DNA of 64,000 bases from Eumeta japonica. Lineage: Eukaryota > Arthropoda > Insecta > Lepidoptera > Psychidae. Within the stretch, counting starts at the first letter, position 1, and each line of letters begins with the position of its first letter. Shown here in pieces: positions 23,075 through 34,379 of this stretch. The DNA is taken from the NCBI GenBank assembly GCA_005406025.1, contig BGZK01000527.1:306175-370174 (forward strand), in the 5' to 3' direction. The notes beneath the pieces were generated by a model. That model had not been told where the DNA came from, searched no databases, and saw nothing but the letters and a program-made list of their open reading frames with translations. A program made the translations under genes and the position numbers.

Positions 23075-24207
23075 TAAACGTGAATATGAAAATAATGTTG
23101 TTAAACCGTGTATTAGCCAAATATTAAAAATGATTATAAATCAAATTATTTAAATATTTTTTAATCACCTTGTCTAATTAGGGTTTTTTCTATCTCGTTC
23201 TCAGCAATTTATTCTGTAATTGTATCTCTTTACCCAATAGTATCATACTATACGAATTTTCAGGACTTTGTCGTTCTAATACACGGTTTAACAACTGAAT
23301 TAGTGTCTGGCAAATTAATTTCAGGTCTTTTCTTACTTAAACAACATAATATTAAAATTACAGGCAACTGAAATACTTTGAATTTTAATTCAAAAAAATA
23401 AATCAAAATTGGCGTCTGGCTCATTGTTAGCAATGACAAAATGTCTGGCAATAAGAGATGGATGTTTGTTAAGCTTATCTAAAGTTAAAATATTAAAAAT
23501 GAACCTTCTTAAAATGATTTTAAAAGTTAGTATCATTACCTGTACAGATAGGATGCGCACAGGTAAACGCAACCGCCACCGCCGGCCAGACAGCCCAGAC
23601 CCGAACCCAAAGAGCAAGAGAGACGACATATCAATAAATCAGCTGACCTGAAATTCTTGTTTTCCCGACGTTGCTAGCTCTTATACCATTAGTACAAAAA
23701 ATAAATGAAGCATCCTTTGTCATCAATGCCGCTTGATTGCGCGCGCTATGGCTACAATGCTCAACTAAATCGCATGTGCGTCAATGACCTTTGACGTCAA
23801 ATCACAACAAAATTTAACTGTAGTACAAGATTCATGTTATTTACCACCGGTATTGTATCCACACTGAGCGTGCACTAACACCATATTCAAATACTCATTG
23901 GCACTAAATAAACTCATTATTCATATTGCCTCACGAGGTTTTTCGTAAACGAAATGCGCTTGCGTTTCGCGTCATGCTGAGTTTGCAGCGAAAAATGTGG
24001 GAATAGGCGAGGAGGGGAGTAGCGGTAACGCCGCACTCAGTGGACGAAAATGTAAAAGTCGGTTATTATTAATTGACAAAAGTTATTCACTTTTTCTTGG
24101 TTATTTTTATTATGCTTATTGTAATTAGGAAATTATATTCTATTTTCATTATTGAATTAATGTACTTTCATGAAATCGAAATCTTGGGGTAGCGAGTATA
24201 ACTAATG
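23075..24207. other. Unique-looking stretch with a possible regulatory site
   Basis: No gene is called. A GC-richer patch at 23550-23650 has an open minus frame (23390-23629) with a donor-like CAG|GTAATG at its end, too weak to call an exon. At 23785-23799 a composite TGACCTTTGACGTCA combines a DR1-like nuclear-receptor site with a CRE palindrome. A GC-richer segment lies at 23930-24050. Confidence 0.3.
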
Positions 24208-24475
24208 TACGGTGGTGGCTCAGTTTTTTAAGAAGGTTGTCTTCTAACCTGAAGATAGCGGGTTCGATCTTCGCCAAGGATGAATTGACTAAGGTCAGTT
24301 TAAGTTTACCTCTTAAGTCAAATCAAATACTTCCTCCATGCCTCGAAGAGCACGTAACCCTTGGATTCCGAATACTATCATCGTATTAATATAAGGCAAT
24401 AACGTTCGTCAGCAGGCTCCAAGCCACACTGGGCCAGCGTGGGAGAGCCTAAGGCTTAAAACCTTCAATTTTCTA
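24208..24475 (+). repeat. tRNA-derived SINE
   Basis: The head is tRNA-like: GGTGGCTCAG (A-box region) and GCGGGTTCGATCTTCGCC (B box). It then runs into a body ending CACTGGGCCAGCGTGG and AGAGCCTAAGGC, a tail I recognise from lepidopteran SINEs. No tRNA cloverleaf completes, and no clear target duplication was found. Confidence 0.7.
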
Positions 24476-25484
24476 CTAAAAGATGGGGGATGGGGTGGGG
24501 TACGAGAGTTATGCTTCAGCAGTTCAGCAGTAACATAATGAAAATCTGACACAACAACAGCAGTTTAATTTATACAAGCACCTATATCCGAAGGCTTGGA
24601 GTATTTACTGCATTGTCGGCACAATGCGTGCATTATTATTGGAGCATTATTGTCCTGGTTTACAACCGTTCTATACTCTTGCTGGTAACTCTAAGAATAA
24701 ACTAAATGTCGTACTGCGACGACGCAGCCTGTAGCTATAAAAAAAAAATGAATGTAGGCCGACGCGAGAGCGCGAACGGCCGGTAGCGCGGGTACACTCG
24801 ATAAATTAAATGCTCGAAGACAGACACGCGGCTAAGTGCGTTACTCCGGGAGGGGGAGCGTAAGTAGCCACTAAAGTTTATAGCCCCGTTTATGGCCCCT
24901 CCGAATTACCTTTGTAGACGTTTGACGAGTTGCTACACTCGGATTAGACACTTCCCGTAAAGATTAACTGACAGCATGTTTATCTGCACCTTAAATATCC
25001 CCATGACGAATTTTATCGACGGCTATATACCGCGATTTCGGAATTAATATAGACCATGATGCGATGTTACTTTATTGCTCTTATTTAATACCGTTGACGA
25101 GAATTCCTTTTCATGCTCAATTTGAATTCAGTTATGATATTGTTGCCTACAGGTCTTCCTTGGAAATTGGTATTGCGTTATTGGCGTCATGTTTTTGTTA
25201 ATCCGCTACTGGGTCGCATCTTATCATATAATCATATTCTAGAAGGAGGGGTGTGAAGCTTGAGCTTTTTTGCCTGGTCCAACGCGAATTGGGGACTGTT
25301 AATGATCACTGTCACCCATAAGGTGACAATGTTCAGAATGGCCCGAGACATATATTGTGATACGGAACAAGTGATGGTTTTAATAATGGATTAAATATTT
25401 ATTTACGAGTTTTTCTACTTAAATCAATCAATTAGATGTATGACAAAAATTTATGATTGATACTTATTCTTAATTATTTCATCG
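24476..25484. other. Non-coding stretch with GC-rich island
   Basis: 24745-25040 is unusually GC-rich for this window (GACGCGAGAGCGCGAACGGC and nearby) with no open frame of note. It could be a conserved non-coding element. The rest is ordinary AT-rich DNA. Confidence 0.35.
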
Positions 25485-27130
25485 TTTCAGCAATTGGACG
25501 TCCACTGCTGGCCATAGGTTCTAGATTTCCACGACGTACAATATTGGGCACTATATAAAGTCATCAGTCCACCTAATGGAAGGCCATCTCACGATTCGAT
25601 GGCGAGTTCGTGTTCTCTGTTCGAGAACCTTTTTTCCGCAACAGTTACTAAATTTACGAGTGATGAGTCGTACCTATTGTCACTTTAACTTGTTTATCCT
25701 GTGAGCTATATAAATTTCCTCCAATTGTCCCCACTAGGCGTATTTTCCTACAGATTTGTTTGGAAAGTTGTTAACTGTCGTCGGAATGGGTATGACATGG
25801 GCATTTGACACAATTGTTTTTATTCTGACCACGTTCATTTTTGCGGCAGTTCTTGAACACTTCTATTGAGGTCCCAAATAATGGTGCCAATATCGTTGGT
25901 CTATTTTGCCATAATGATATATTGTCAGAAAATCGAAGGTAAGTAATGTATTCAACATTGATATCTTTGCAGCATTCTCTCCAATTAAATAATGCTTGAA
26001 AGCGTCTTCATATGCTGTAATGAAATGGTTTGAATATTCCGCATCTCCTTATCTCACTCCCCTCTGCAGTTTTATTGGTTTTGTGTTTTCATTCTGACTG
26101 ATATAGTGGTATCATTTAATAACTATTTCAGCACTTTGATGTAGAAATAAACAATGTGATATCGCAGAAAAAGGCCAGCTTCTTTTAGGTTTCAATCAAA
26201 TTAAATGCTTTTTCGGAGGACACAAACATCAAGAATAGCGACTCATTATGCTTTTTTGATTTCTGTGTAATTTTTCAAAGCGTGTGGATGTTCTCTACGC
26301 TAATGAAATGATTGTCAGCCACCTGAATAAGCTTTTCAGAAACCAGTTTGTTCAGGCGGCTGGAAGTCGTCGAATCTGTGAGTAAGGTGCTTAGTAACAA
26401 CCCTAGAAAACAGTTTATATACTTGGCTCATTAGCGTGATTGATCTGTAATTCTTTATTGTATTGTGTGAGGTGTTAATTCGCGGAAATCCATAATAGAC
26501 GCTTGCCTGCAACATGCATTAACAAGTAGCATGCAACCCACCGCTGACCCTGGAATCTGCCCCTCTACTATGAATCTCTATCCAAAGAATTGAATATTGA
26601 TTCGAGAGGATTGACAGATATCGAACACCGAGGCAAGTGTTTATTTTATAATAATTATCTTAGTTCGCTAATCGTTATATTGTTAATTTCTATGTACGTT
26701 TCATGCCAACCGGGCACATCCTCAGAAAAATTCAGCCAAACAAACTGTCTTCATTTTAAATCAAACGTAGAAATTATCATTACAACGATTAGCGGACTCA
26801 TCAGTCGAATCAATATTCAATTCTTCGGATAGAGATTCGTAGTGGAGAAGCAGATTCGAGGGTCAGTGGTGGGTTGCATGTTCTATGTTAATGCATGTTG
26901 CAGGCAAGCGTCTGTAATTCTTCAACTAGGTGTACTCTTCTTTTTTGAAGAAGAGTACAACCACCACTCCGTCCCTGTTACGTTTCAGACGTTGTACCTT
27001 CCAGTATGACGGAATCAAATAACCTTTGGAGAACTGTGAGTACCGGCTTTTCACCAGTTCTCAGTAATTCGGTTATAATTCCATCGTCACCTGGTGCTCT
27101 TATTATTTCGCAAATGTTTGAAGGCCAATT
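25485..27130 (-). pseudogene. RTE-type LINE reverse transcriptase, decayed and interrupted
   Basis: Read from right to left, the minus strand gives the RT blocks in order. A degraded KHLRNNKS-like start lies near 27110, then VVVLFFKKEEYT and LKNY, interrupted at 26923. It resumes at 26444 with RSITLMSQVYKLFSR. Further on come SSEKAFNLIE (the first catalytic region, Asp lost) near 26200 and YLRFSDNISLW (the FADD box, degraded) near 25930. The C-terminal WRP/GRPxTRWTDD-like region is at 25500-25620, with the complement of CAATTGGACGTCCACTGCTGG. Many stops and frameshifts are present. The gap is the foldback retroposon at 26456-26911; removing it restores LKNY|RSI. Confidence 0.8.
26456..26911 (-). 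mobile_element. Foldback retroposon, copy 1
   Basis: A 456-bp insert in the RTE LINE, flanked by the perfect 11-bp duplication CTGTAATTCTT (26445-26455 and 26912-26922). On the minus strand the body starts ACGCTTGCCTGCAACATGCA and returns as its own reverse complement: the arms are about 110 bp with few mismatches, and a second inner pair contains CGCTAATCGTT. The unpaired 3' tail reads TTTCCGCGAATTAACACC and ends ACAATAAA. The same tail follows the copy at 52831-53120. The duplication length and one-sided A-rich tail suggest LINE-type insertion. No coding capacity or Pol III boxes are obvious. Confidence 0.75.
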
Positions 27131-27737
27131 CAATAATCATTAATCATCAATATCCATCAATAATATTTGTATATCAATGATGTTAGTCAATTTAATTATT
27201 TTTTTTGTTGTAGCTATAAATAATTGCAATTAACTTATTATATATTTATCAAGTGAATCTGTCTCTTTCTTCGTGCTTATGTAATCGACAGTCATTGGCA
27301 ACCAATCGCGTGTAACAGAAACATTGTGCGACTATTACTTTGGGCCTATCATTTGTATAAAAAACGCTATGAAGTCGTCTAGAGCACGTTTTAAGCCACT
27401 AACAAATTTCTTTACAAACGATGCTAAAGGCGAGCATACTACTAGATAGTAAATAAAAGTTAACATTCGAATCTCGATGTCCAAAAAATTACAAATATTG
27501 TATTGCTTCTAATTTTATTTAATCCAGATAAAACATATATTATTTATGATTCTATTTTTGGAGTTTACTCTTTAAGAATCGATTTTCATGTAAGATTCCC
27601 ATAATGGAAATTTTATGAGGAGTGAGTTTAATGCAAACGTTTATCCAAACGCGTAATGTTTTTTTTCGTATGTACTTGACTACTATATTGTTTACAATTT
27701 TTAATTCTCTGATACTATATTTAACACTGCGGTCAAT
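27131..27737. other. AT-rich stretch, nothing identified
   Basis: No repeat or gene recognised between the LINE and the tRNA-like gene. Confidence 0.5.
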
Positions 27738-27819
27738 GGTAGCATGGCCGAGCGGTCTAAGGCGCTGGTTTAAGGCACCTGTCTCTTCGGAGGCGTGAGT
27801 TCGAATTCCATGAGTGCTA
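27738..27819 (+). tRNA. tRNA-Leu(AAG)-like gene, probably a pseudogene
   Basis: 82 bp with the type-II Leu layout: GGTAGCATGGCCGAGCGG, a D-loop ending CTAAGGCGC, anticodon loop TTAAGGC (anticodon AAG), variable arm TCTCTTCGGAGGC and T arm GAGTTCGAATTCC. A T run at 27823-27829 would end Pol III transcription. The acceptor stem pairs badly (three mismatches at the inner end), the T stem has an A/C mismatch and the anticodon stem a U/U. It is therefore probably a decayed copy, though the internal promoter boxes are largely preserved. Confidence 0.7.
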
Positions 27820-27829
27820 GACTTTTTTT

Positions 27830-28157
27830 GCACATAGCCTTATAAAAGTGTTTGCAATATATTAGAATATTATTATAACCAAAAACAGAAATCATTATTT
27901 CACATAATTATAATATTGTAGTTGGATATCACCTATTCATATTTATTTGATAAGAGTTAATTATAATTGCAGATGTTTTTACATATAATAATATTGATAT
28001 TTAATATTATTGTTATTAATCATTAATAATGATAATTACAAATCAGAATATAAAAAATATACGTGCTTTCAGTGTTATAAAAGATGCGTTTATCTACTCA
28101 TTTTGCCTATTGCATAATCAAAGACAAATAGGTTTTAAGGGGTTTTTGATTTTTTTA
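27830..28157. other. AT-rich stretch, nothing identified
   Basis: Low-complexity A/T-rich DNA leading into the mariner terminal repeat; TA at 28156-28157 is a possible target dinucleotide. Confidence 0.5.
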
Positions 28158-29440
28158 TAAGGTTGGGGAAAAAGTTTTTCGTATTTTAATTTTTCCTATT
28201 TTAATCAAATTCAAGATTATTCTTCTTCATATTTTACTTACATTTAAATATAATATATATGTCATTTTCTTCAACAACTTGTTGCCATTTCGTAGGTAGT
28301 AACATAATCCCATTGCTGTAGAAATTTTGAGACTTCTGATCAAAAAACCAAAAACGGTAAGTAGTTTTAACGGTCCTCTCTTGATGTTAGCATAACACTA
28401 CCTAAAGTATTCCGAAGAGACAAAAACAGGTAAAAATCTGAGGGTGGAAAGTCAGGGCTATATGGTTATGGCATTAACACTTCCCAATAAAACTCTCTCA
28501 ATTTTTGCTGAGAGGATTAAGATGTGTGTGGTCTGGCGTTATCATGATGAAAAACCATACCCTTTCTGTTGATCAATAAAAGTTGTTTTTACTCTACTTC
28601 TTATACGAGTCTCATAAGCTGTTGGCATTAGAGATCCGAATTAACGATTTTTGCCCGGCGGTAAAAGCTCATAATTAATAACGCCCTTCTAATCCTACCA
28701 TACACATAGCATCAAGTTATTGCGAGTTAATCCGATTTTCGTTATAGTCTGAGCAGCTTACTTCCCTTTTGACCTTGCCTTTTTCGCACATTCTTGTCGT
28801 AGATAACTTATTTTTCATCACCAGTGATCAATATTTTCAAAAACGGTTCGCTTTCATTACGTTTCAATGGAGAATCGCAAATGCCTACACGATTCGTTAG
28901 ATGAAAGATGTCTATTAAGTTTGAGTGGGACACAAGTGTCGAGCTTTTTTGTATGTCTAACTATTTTCAAATGGATCAAAACTATTTTGTGATCAAACCG
29001 CAGCTCTTTAGCTATGCTGTAAGAACTAATATGCCGATCTTGCTGTACTTTTTTCAAAACGGCATCGATTTTATCCGTAACAGGTCGAGCAGAGCGAGTT
29101 TCGTCTTTGTCATTAAAACTACCGGACGGAAAACGCTTGAACCAGGTTTGTGCTACTACTCTTAATGACACTGCAATGGGTGTCATTAAGTCGTCATAAA
29201 GTTTTTTCGCGGCTCATGTCGCATTTTTCTCTTTTTTTGTAGTGAAACTACAAAATGTATCGAATTTTTACGTTAGACATAGAATAGAAAATTGGCGGGA
29301 CACCGTTTTTACTTTTTATTTCTTTTATAAAAGCCATTTTTCAATGGTAACAAAACTAGCCAGATACAAAGAGTACAAACAAAGAGATCTAACTGCAAAT
29401 TTTTACTTATAAAATACGAAAAAACTTTTTTACGGACCGA
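28158..29440 (-). mobile_element. Mariner element with both terminal repeats
   Basis: About 1.28 kb, the usual mariner size. The left end GGTTGGGGAAAAAGTTTTTC GTATTTT and the right end (read inverted) GGTCCGTAAAAAAGTTTTTT CGTATTTT are imperfect inverted repeats of about 28 bp. TA lies outside each end. The transposase reads on the minus strand. The TIR type resembles the cecropia group of mariners. Confidence 0.85.
28300..29215 (-). pseudogene. Mariner transposase, inactivated
   Basis: The longest open piece (28857-29186) holds the paired helix-turn-helix DNA-binding part: VVAQTWFKRFPSG, EQDR-like QQDRHISSYSIAKEL and DHKIVLIHL. It continues, with frame changes, into FLKILITGDEK (first catalytic Asp; the next codon is a stop where Trp is normal), then VFHHDNARPHTS (second Asp, about 28540) and SPDFPPSD (third Asp, about 28450). 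All three catalytic Asp codons are still legible, but stops and frameshifts prevent a full protein. Confidence 0.85.
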
Positions 29441-29442
29441 TA

Positions 29443-30130
29443 TTTGTGTTATTTGTTTATTAGATTAAAACTCGAATTTAAGACGAACGCAGCTATGCAA
29501 ACTTAATTACACATAACGACCGTGCCGTGCATCGTCGCTCCCGCGGCGGAGTCGGCTAAAGCTCTCCGTCCTCGGTTTAGTTTGCGTCACGTCAACATTA
29601 CTTATCAACGAGAACGCAATATCGGGCGGGGCGGCGGCGGGCCGCGGCCGCTCCCCGGGCGCCCGTGCGGGAGTGAAAATTCGTAGCGCGCGATATGAAA
29701 GCGTTTTTATCTGTCGCGATGGGGCTACATTATCGCAATATCCGCGCGTCGTCGGGTGTCCCGCGCCCCGACAATATCAAGGAGATATATTTTCACGGAA
29801 CAATGCCTCCCCGGTATCTCAATTTTCATTTCCCCTCGGCGGGACATCGGGTGTGATTTGTAGCGCCAGATAATATACAAAACGGGGCGGCCGCGGCCCG
29901 CCGCCGCTGCGCCGTGTCCGCCCCTACCTTCTTTATCTCTATCTGCCATGATTGATTACTTTTTCGGGCAACCTTATTTTGTTGTTTGTGTGATAATCGC
30001 CCGCCGTCGGGGACGAGGCCGCGGTCGCGTCGAGGACGTGCGGTACGGGGCGTACGGCGGGCCCGGATTGATGTTGTATATGTAATCATGCAGTTATTTT
30101 CGCGTCGAGTTAAGAGTAATATCTATGTAT
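29443..30130. other. GC-rich non-coding island
   Basis: From about 29515 to 30070 the sequence is CpG- and GC-rich, in sharp contrast to its surroundings. A 21-bp block GCGGCGGCGGGCCGCGGCCG(C) at 29631-29651 recurs inverted at 29887-29907. Frames here (29673-29873 +, 29725-29949 -, 29826-30089 -) overlap on both strands, as GC-rich DNA does by chance, and none resembles a protein. It could be a promoter or conserved regulatory element. Confidence 0.45.
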
Positions 30131-30132
30131 TT

Positions 30133-30835
30133 TTTTAGGGTTCTGCACCTCGAAAAGATGAAAGGAATTCTTATAACATCATTTTCATGTCTGCCTGACC
30201 GTCTGTCTGTTTGTCAAGTCCCTTTTTCTTGGGAACGCGTGGAGGTGTAGAGTTGAAATGAATATCAAACATATTTCACATAAAATAACACTTGAAATAC
30301 GTCATAATATTTTAAGAATTTAAAGTATTTAGAAATTTATCTATATTTATCTTTTAATTAACATACGTTCTTAAGACAGTAATCCCTGAAGAAAATGAGA
30401 AAGAAACTTGAGGGTAGTTCTTTTCAACCCAAAATAGCATAAAATTACAATAATATATAAGACTTTTACAAAAAGAAACAAACCTGTAGTAAATCAAGCG
30501 AATTATGTCCACGAAGGTTTATCCTATAAAAATTCAGAGATTTTGTTGTTATTGAGTGCTGTTTAATAAAGATTTTAAGTTTTTAGAAGGAAACAGTTTG
30601 TAGGTATATCTAACAACTGCAGTCGAAGCTTAGATCTGTGGTATGGACCGTGATCTACACTGACGTACGGAACAGATTTACTAACGTTCGCTATCAAAAT
30701 GTAAAATTTAGGTAATTGATAAAAGTAATTGGAAAAAATTAGATTATTGATAAAAATTTTGGAAAAAGGAAAACTTAATTTAATTTGTACGGAATCCTTA
30801 GGATGTGAGTTCTATTTGTACTTGTCTAGTGTTGT
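30133..30835 (-). repeat. Decayed interspersed repeat / LINE 3' region
   Basis: The left end TTTTTTAGGGTTCTGCACCT with GTCTGCCTGACCGTCTGTCT and the right end GTACGGAATCCTTAGG recall the lepidopteran AGGGTTCCG...CGGAACCCT repeat. 30270-30560 also aligns with 54040-54330 (shared ACAAACCTGTARKAARTC and ATTATRTCYRYGAA), so part is shared with the LINE there. Confidence 0.55.
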
Positions 30836-32439
30836 TTTGTTTTACGAATTTGCAAGCTGATCATAAAACTATCGGTTACTTGAAACGAATTATGATAAGA
30901 TGCAAAAGTTATCTGCTTGCTGCCTTCCTTAAAATTCACTGTTTATTTGGAAGCCCATTTGGAATAATGCCATGCTGAATATGTCTTCTTGTCTTGAATA
31001 TGAGTTAGTTCCTGGAAGTGATTACAGAATATTTTAAATTCAGTTCTGTGAGTATTGTGACTAAATGAGAGTAGATATTATAAACTCTTTTTTATGCAAA
31101 ATATATGTTATTTAATTAGGTTTAAATTCTAAATACGTAATTAAATATTTAAGAGAGCTAAACACCGTACAGGCGAAATAACAATATACAATTTCACAAC
31201 TTACCACAACAACTTTATTTCTATAAAAGTATGTATTAAATAATCAGCTCAGATTTAAATTTGCCTAGCATTTAGATTTTTGGAATCTTCATCAACAAAT
31301 TGAAACTGTCAATGAAGTGTAACAATTTAATGTTAAATAATAACAGATTATTTATTTTATTGCGTACTAGGAATAGCATAGATTTACATAAGTTAATAAA
31401 ATTTAAAGTATGCAGTTGGGACCGATGCAAGTCAAGAATATCAAGAATGTTTAAGATTTTTTCATTTAGCTACACCATTTAACTATGTCAAAATAGAATA
31501 ATAATGAGTTGAAATAGAGTCGTAAGAAATGGATTCGATTGCGCTGGACGTATTTCTTCCATTCCGCTCCTTTCATATAATTTATTCCATCGCTTGACAA
31601 CGTCGCTTTCAACAAAGAGTCGGAAGACAAAAAAGAACCGATGCCGGATCAAGGTGCAAAGAGATTCCCCAGGATTAGAAGTCGATATATTAAAAATTTA
31701 TTCCTTTGTGTTCGCGAGCTCATGATGAAATTCGGTCGGGGGGAAGCCCCCGAAAACGCAATGTCAAGTTCTTAATAACCTTAGGCGTTGGTTTTTTTCC
31801 TCATCAGGAGAGCGGGCTTTAATAACGCCCTTTTGCCAGTTTTCATCGACGCTTCCTCGCGAGATGGCCGCGGTTGATTAAATATTTTTTTTTTAATATA
31901 CATGACGAAGATATATAACGAAATGAATAAGTAAATATAAAATTTAAGAGTTGAATTTAATGACATCTTCCGAAATTGTTCTTAAATATTTACAACGTTT
32001 CTATAGATTAATGTAATGAATTGATTTAAAGTTGAATAGAAAGATGGAAAATTGTGGAATATTTTATTTCATATAGAGTTTATTTTTAATAGGTATTTCA
32101 GTTCCGATGCTCGAATGCGTCAGACGCTTTTTGTAGCGCTTTCGCATTAAGCATTTTGGTGAAACATTGCTATCTCCATAAAATAAGTGGAAAATAGCAT
32201 TTTTTTTGGAGTGATTGAGTTTCAAATCAGATATGGTGTGCGTCAAAGAACGTCGAAAAAAGTGTAAAATTATTATAGAAACATTCCACAAAATGAGTGA
32301 CGTTAATTTCGAAATGTCAAGTGTATAACTTAAATACTTATTTATTTCTATTCCGTATTTTAATACTTTTTTTGTTAAACACCTTATGTACAAAAGTACA
32401 GGTACATTAAAAGTTGCAAAAAGCACAAGATGGTTAAGT
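30836..32439. other. AT-rich stretch with one GC-richer patch
   Basis: 31510-31880 is less AT-rich (ATTCGGTCGGGGGGAAGCCC and neighbours) without a usable frame. 32064-32426 has a 120-codon minus frame, Ile/Leu/Lys-rich and unrecognised. Nothing is called. Confidence 0.35.
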
Positions 32440-34378
32440 TGTCACCCGAAATGTTAATTTTATTGAAAAAAAAATGAAAGAGCAACTATATCTCCAAACA
32501 TTACTGTAACGGAGAATATTTATACATCAGTTTTACAAAAAGTGGATGAAAAAATTAAACACTTTGTAAAAGAAAATTAAAAACTGATAACCAAACTTGA
32601 GAAACTAAGCAGAAAAATAGAAAATCTGAAATTAAATGGAGAGGGGAACAATGTATTATTACGTCTGCTCCCAGAAAAGAGAAATAAGACCCAGAAAAAT
32701 CTAAAAAACTCTTGTAAATATAACTTTGAAAGAAACAGATGACCAATTGAAAGGAAAAGAAATAAGGCAAAGGCAAAGAATAGAAAAAAAATGATGATGA
32801 CAGAAAGTCAGACCTATCCTGGTTGCAAAAACTACCCTTCAAAAGAAGATTCAAATAATAAAAAAATAAAAAAAAAGAAAACTCATACATAGATCACAAG
32901 CGTTGCTTAAAAGGAAGGAAAATAGAAACAAAGATAATAAAGAAAACGAAAAAAGGAAGATATCCGGAATTCTTAGTTCCAAAATCGAGAAGAAGGAAAA
33001 AAATAAAGAACCAAATTTACGAAGCGGGATGCCTTTCAGTACTTTTTTGAGAGACCTCACTCACTCTCAAACAAACATCACTATAAAATCGAATGTGCAA
33101 GTAACACAAATCGGACAACCATAAACTAATAAACAATAACATATAACAGGTCTTCTACTACGGTTGGTTCCCGAGGGAATACTAAACCATCACCTACCAA
33201 TTAAAAGATACGAGATGTCTTATATTGACATACTGAATACAAGAAGTCTTAGAGTTCATAAAAGATTACTAGAACTGGAAAAATCACTAGATGACATAAA
33301 ATTTCAACTATATTGGCATACTTAAGACATACTAAATGCGAAGACTGGGTGAAAAACAGAGGAACATAACAGCTACATATTTTACCAGAAGGGAGAAAAT
33401 GCAAATCGTACATGAATAAAGGTTTCTAATAAAACATTCACTGAAGAAATGCATACGAGAAATAAAAGGGATATCTGACAGATTACCTATATCAAATATA
33501 AAAATACTAACATATAAGAAATCATGGTCTGTCATACAGGCATACGCCTCAAGTGAAAAAGCAGGCTTAGCAGTGCTTAAAGTTTTCTACGGGAAGTTGT
33601 CATAAGCCATAAAAAACAATGCCGACAAATATGTAATCCTAATGGGAGACTTTAATGCACAAGTTGGAGAGAAACGAAATAATAGCAAACGCACACTTGG
33701 CATGTTCAGCTATGGGAAAAGAAGTCAGGCAGAGAAAGAAGGCAGTCAGGCTGAAGATAGTTGAATTCCTAATGGAGCATAATCTATTTGAGTTACATTC
33801 AAACTTCAGAAAGATCAATAAGAACAAATAAACATGGCTCTCCCCAGATGGCTCTTATAAAAATGATCTTGATGATATAACAACCCTCAAGCTTTCAGTG
33901 ATGCAACTCTGATAAGGAAACCTTTAATTTAATACAAACTATCGCATGGTGCGTTGTTCTCTCAGAAAATTACAAATAAAACCATCTCGTAATCATATTA
34001 AAATTAACTTATACAATCAGTCCAAAAAATTAAATTCAGGAAAACGGCGAACTTTTGTAGGAAATAAATAAGCAGAAAACAAATGAAAGAATAAAATTAA
34101 TACATAAATATAATATGCTAGAAAAAGAACTACAAGACAACTGTAATTTAAAATGTCAAAAAACTAATAAGTACCAATTCAGTAAGTACATTTTGCAACT
34201 AATAGAAAAGAGAGTGGAGCTCATAAGTAGTCAAGATAAAAATGAAAATAAACAGCTGATTTCTAACTTAAGTAAGAAAATTCAGGGAAGCAAACAAAAA
34301 GGTTACAAAGCCAAAAGACTGGAAACATTCGAGCTTCATATCCTAAAAACAGAGGCAGTGAAGAAAGCTTGTTTTTGA
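32440..34378 (+). pseudogene. RTE-type LINE, 5' half (endonuclease and linker)
   Basis: Decayed coding sequence on the plus strand. The endonuclease landmarks are ILNTRSLRVHKRLLELEKSL (about 33225-33285), MGDFNAQVGEKRN with LGMFSYGKRSQ (about 33640-33730) and SPDGSYKND (about 33843). The last open piece, 34115-34378, reads LSKKIQGSKQKGYKAKRLET, the linker before the reverse transcriptase in RTE elements. The RT itself is missing: mariner sequence starts at once at about 34380. The first part (32440-33130) is Lys-rich and could be the 5' region. Confidence 0.7.
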
Positions 34379-34379
34379 T

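Noticed and set aside
23390..23629. Minus-strand exon with donor CAG|GTAATG
   Set aside because: The peptide has no family features and no acceptor or reading-frame partner could be found.
26497..26914. Plain MITE with a TAAT target duplication
   Set aside because: The 11-bp duplication further out, restoration of the LINE frame and the shared tail in the second copy fit better with the larger insert 26456-26911.
29673..30089. Three overlapping frames in the GC island as coding exons
   Set aside because: Frames overlap on both strands, are rich in Arg/Pro/Gly as expected of GC-rich non-coding DNA, and match no protein.
32555..33124. Minus-strand Phe/Ser/Leu-rich frames (111 and 69 codons) as membrane proteins
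   Set aside because: They are the complement of the A-rich 5' part of the RTE LINE; poly-Phe stretches come from poly-A runs.
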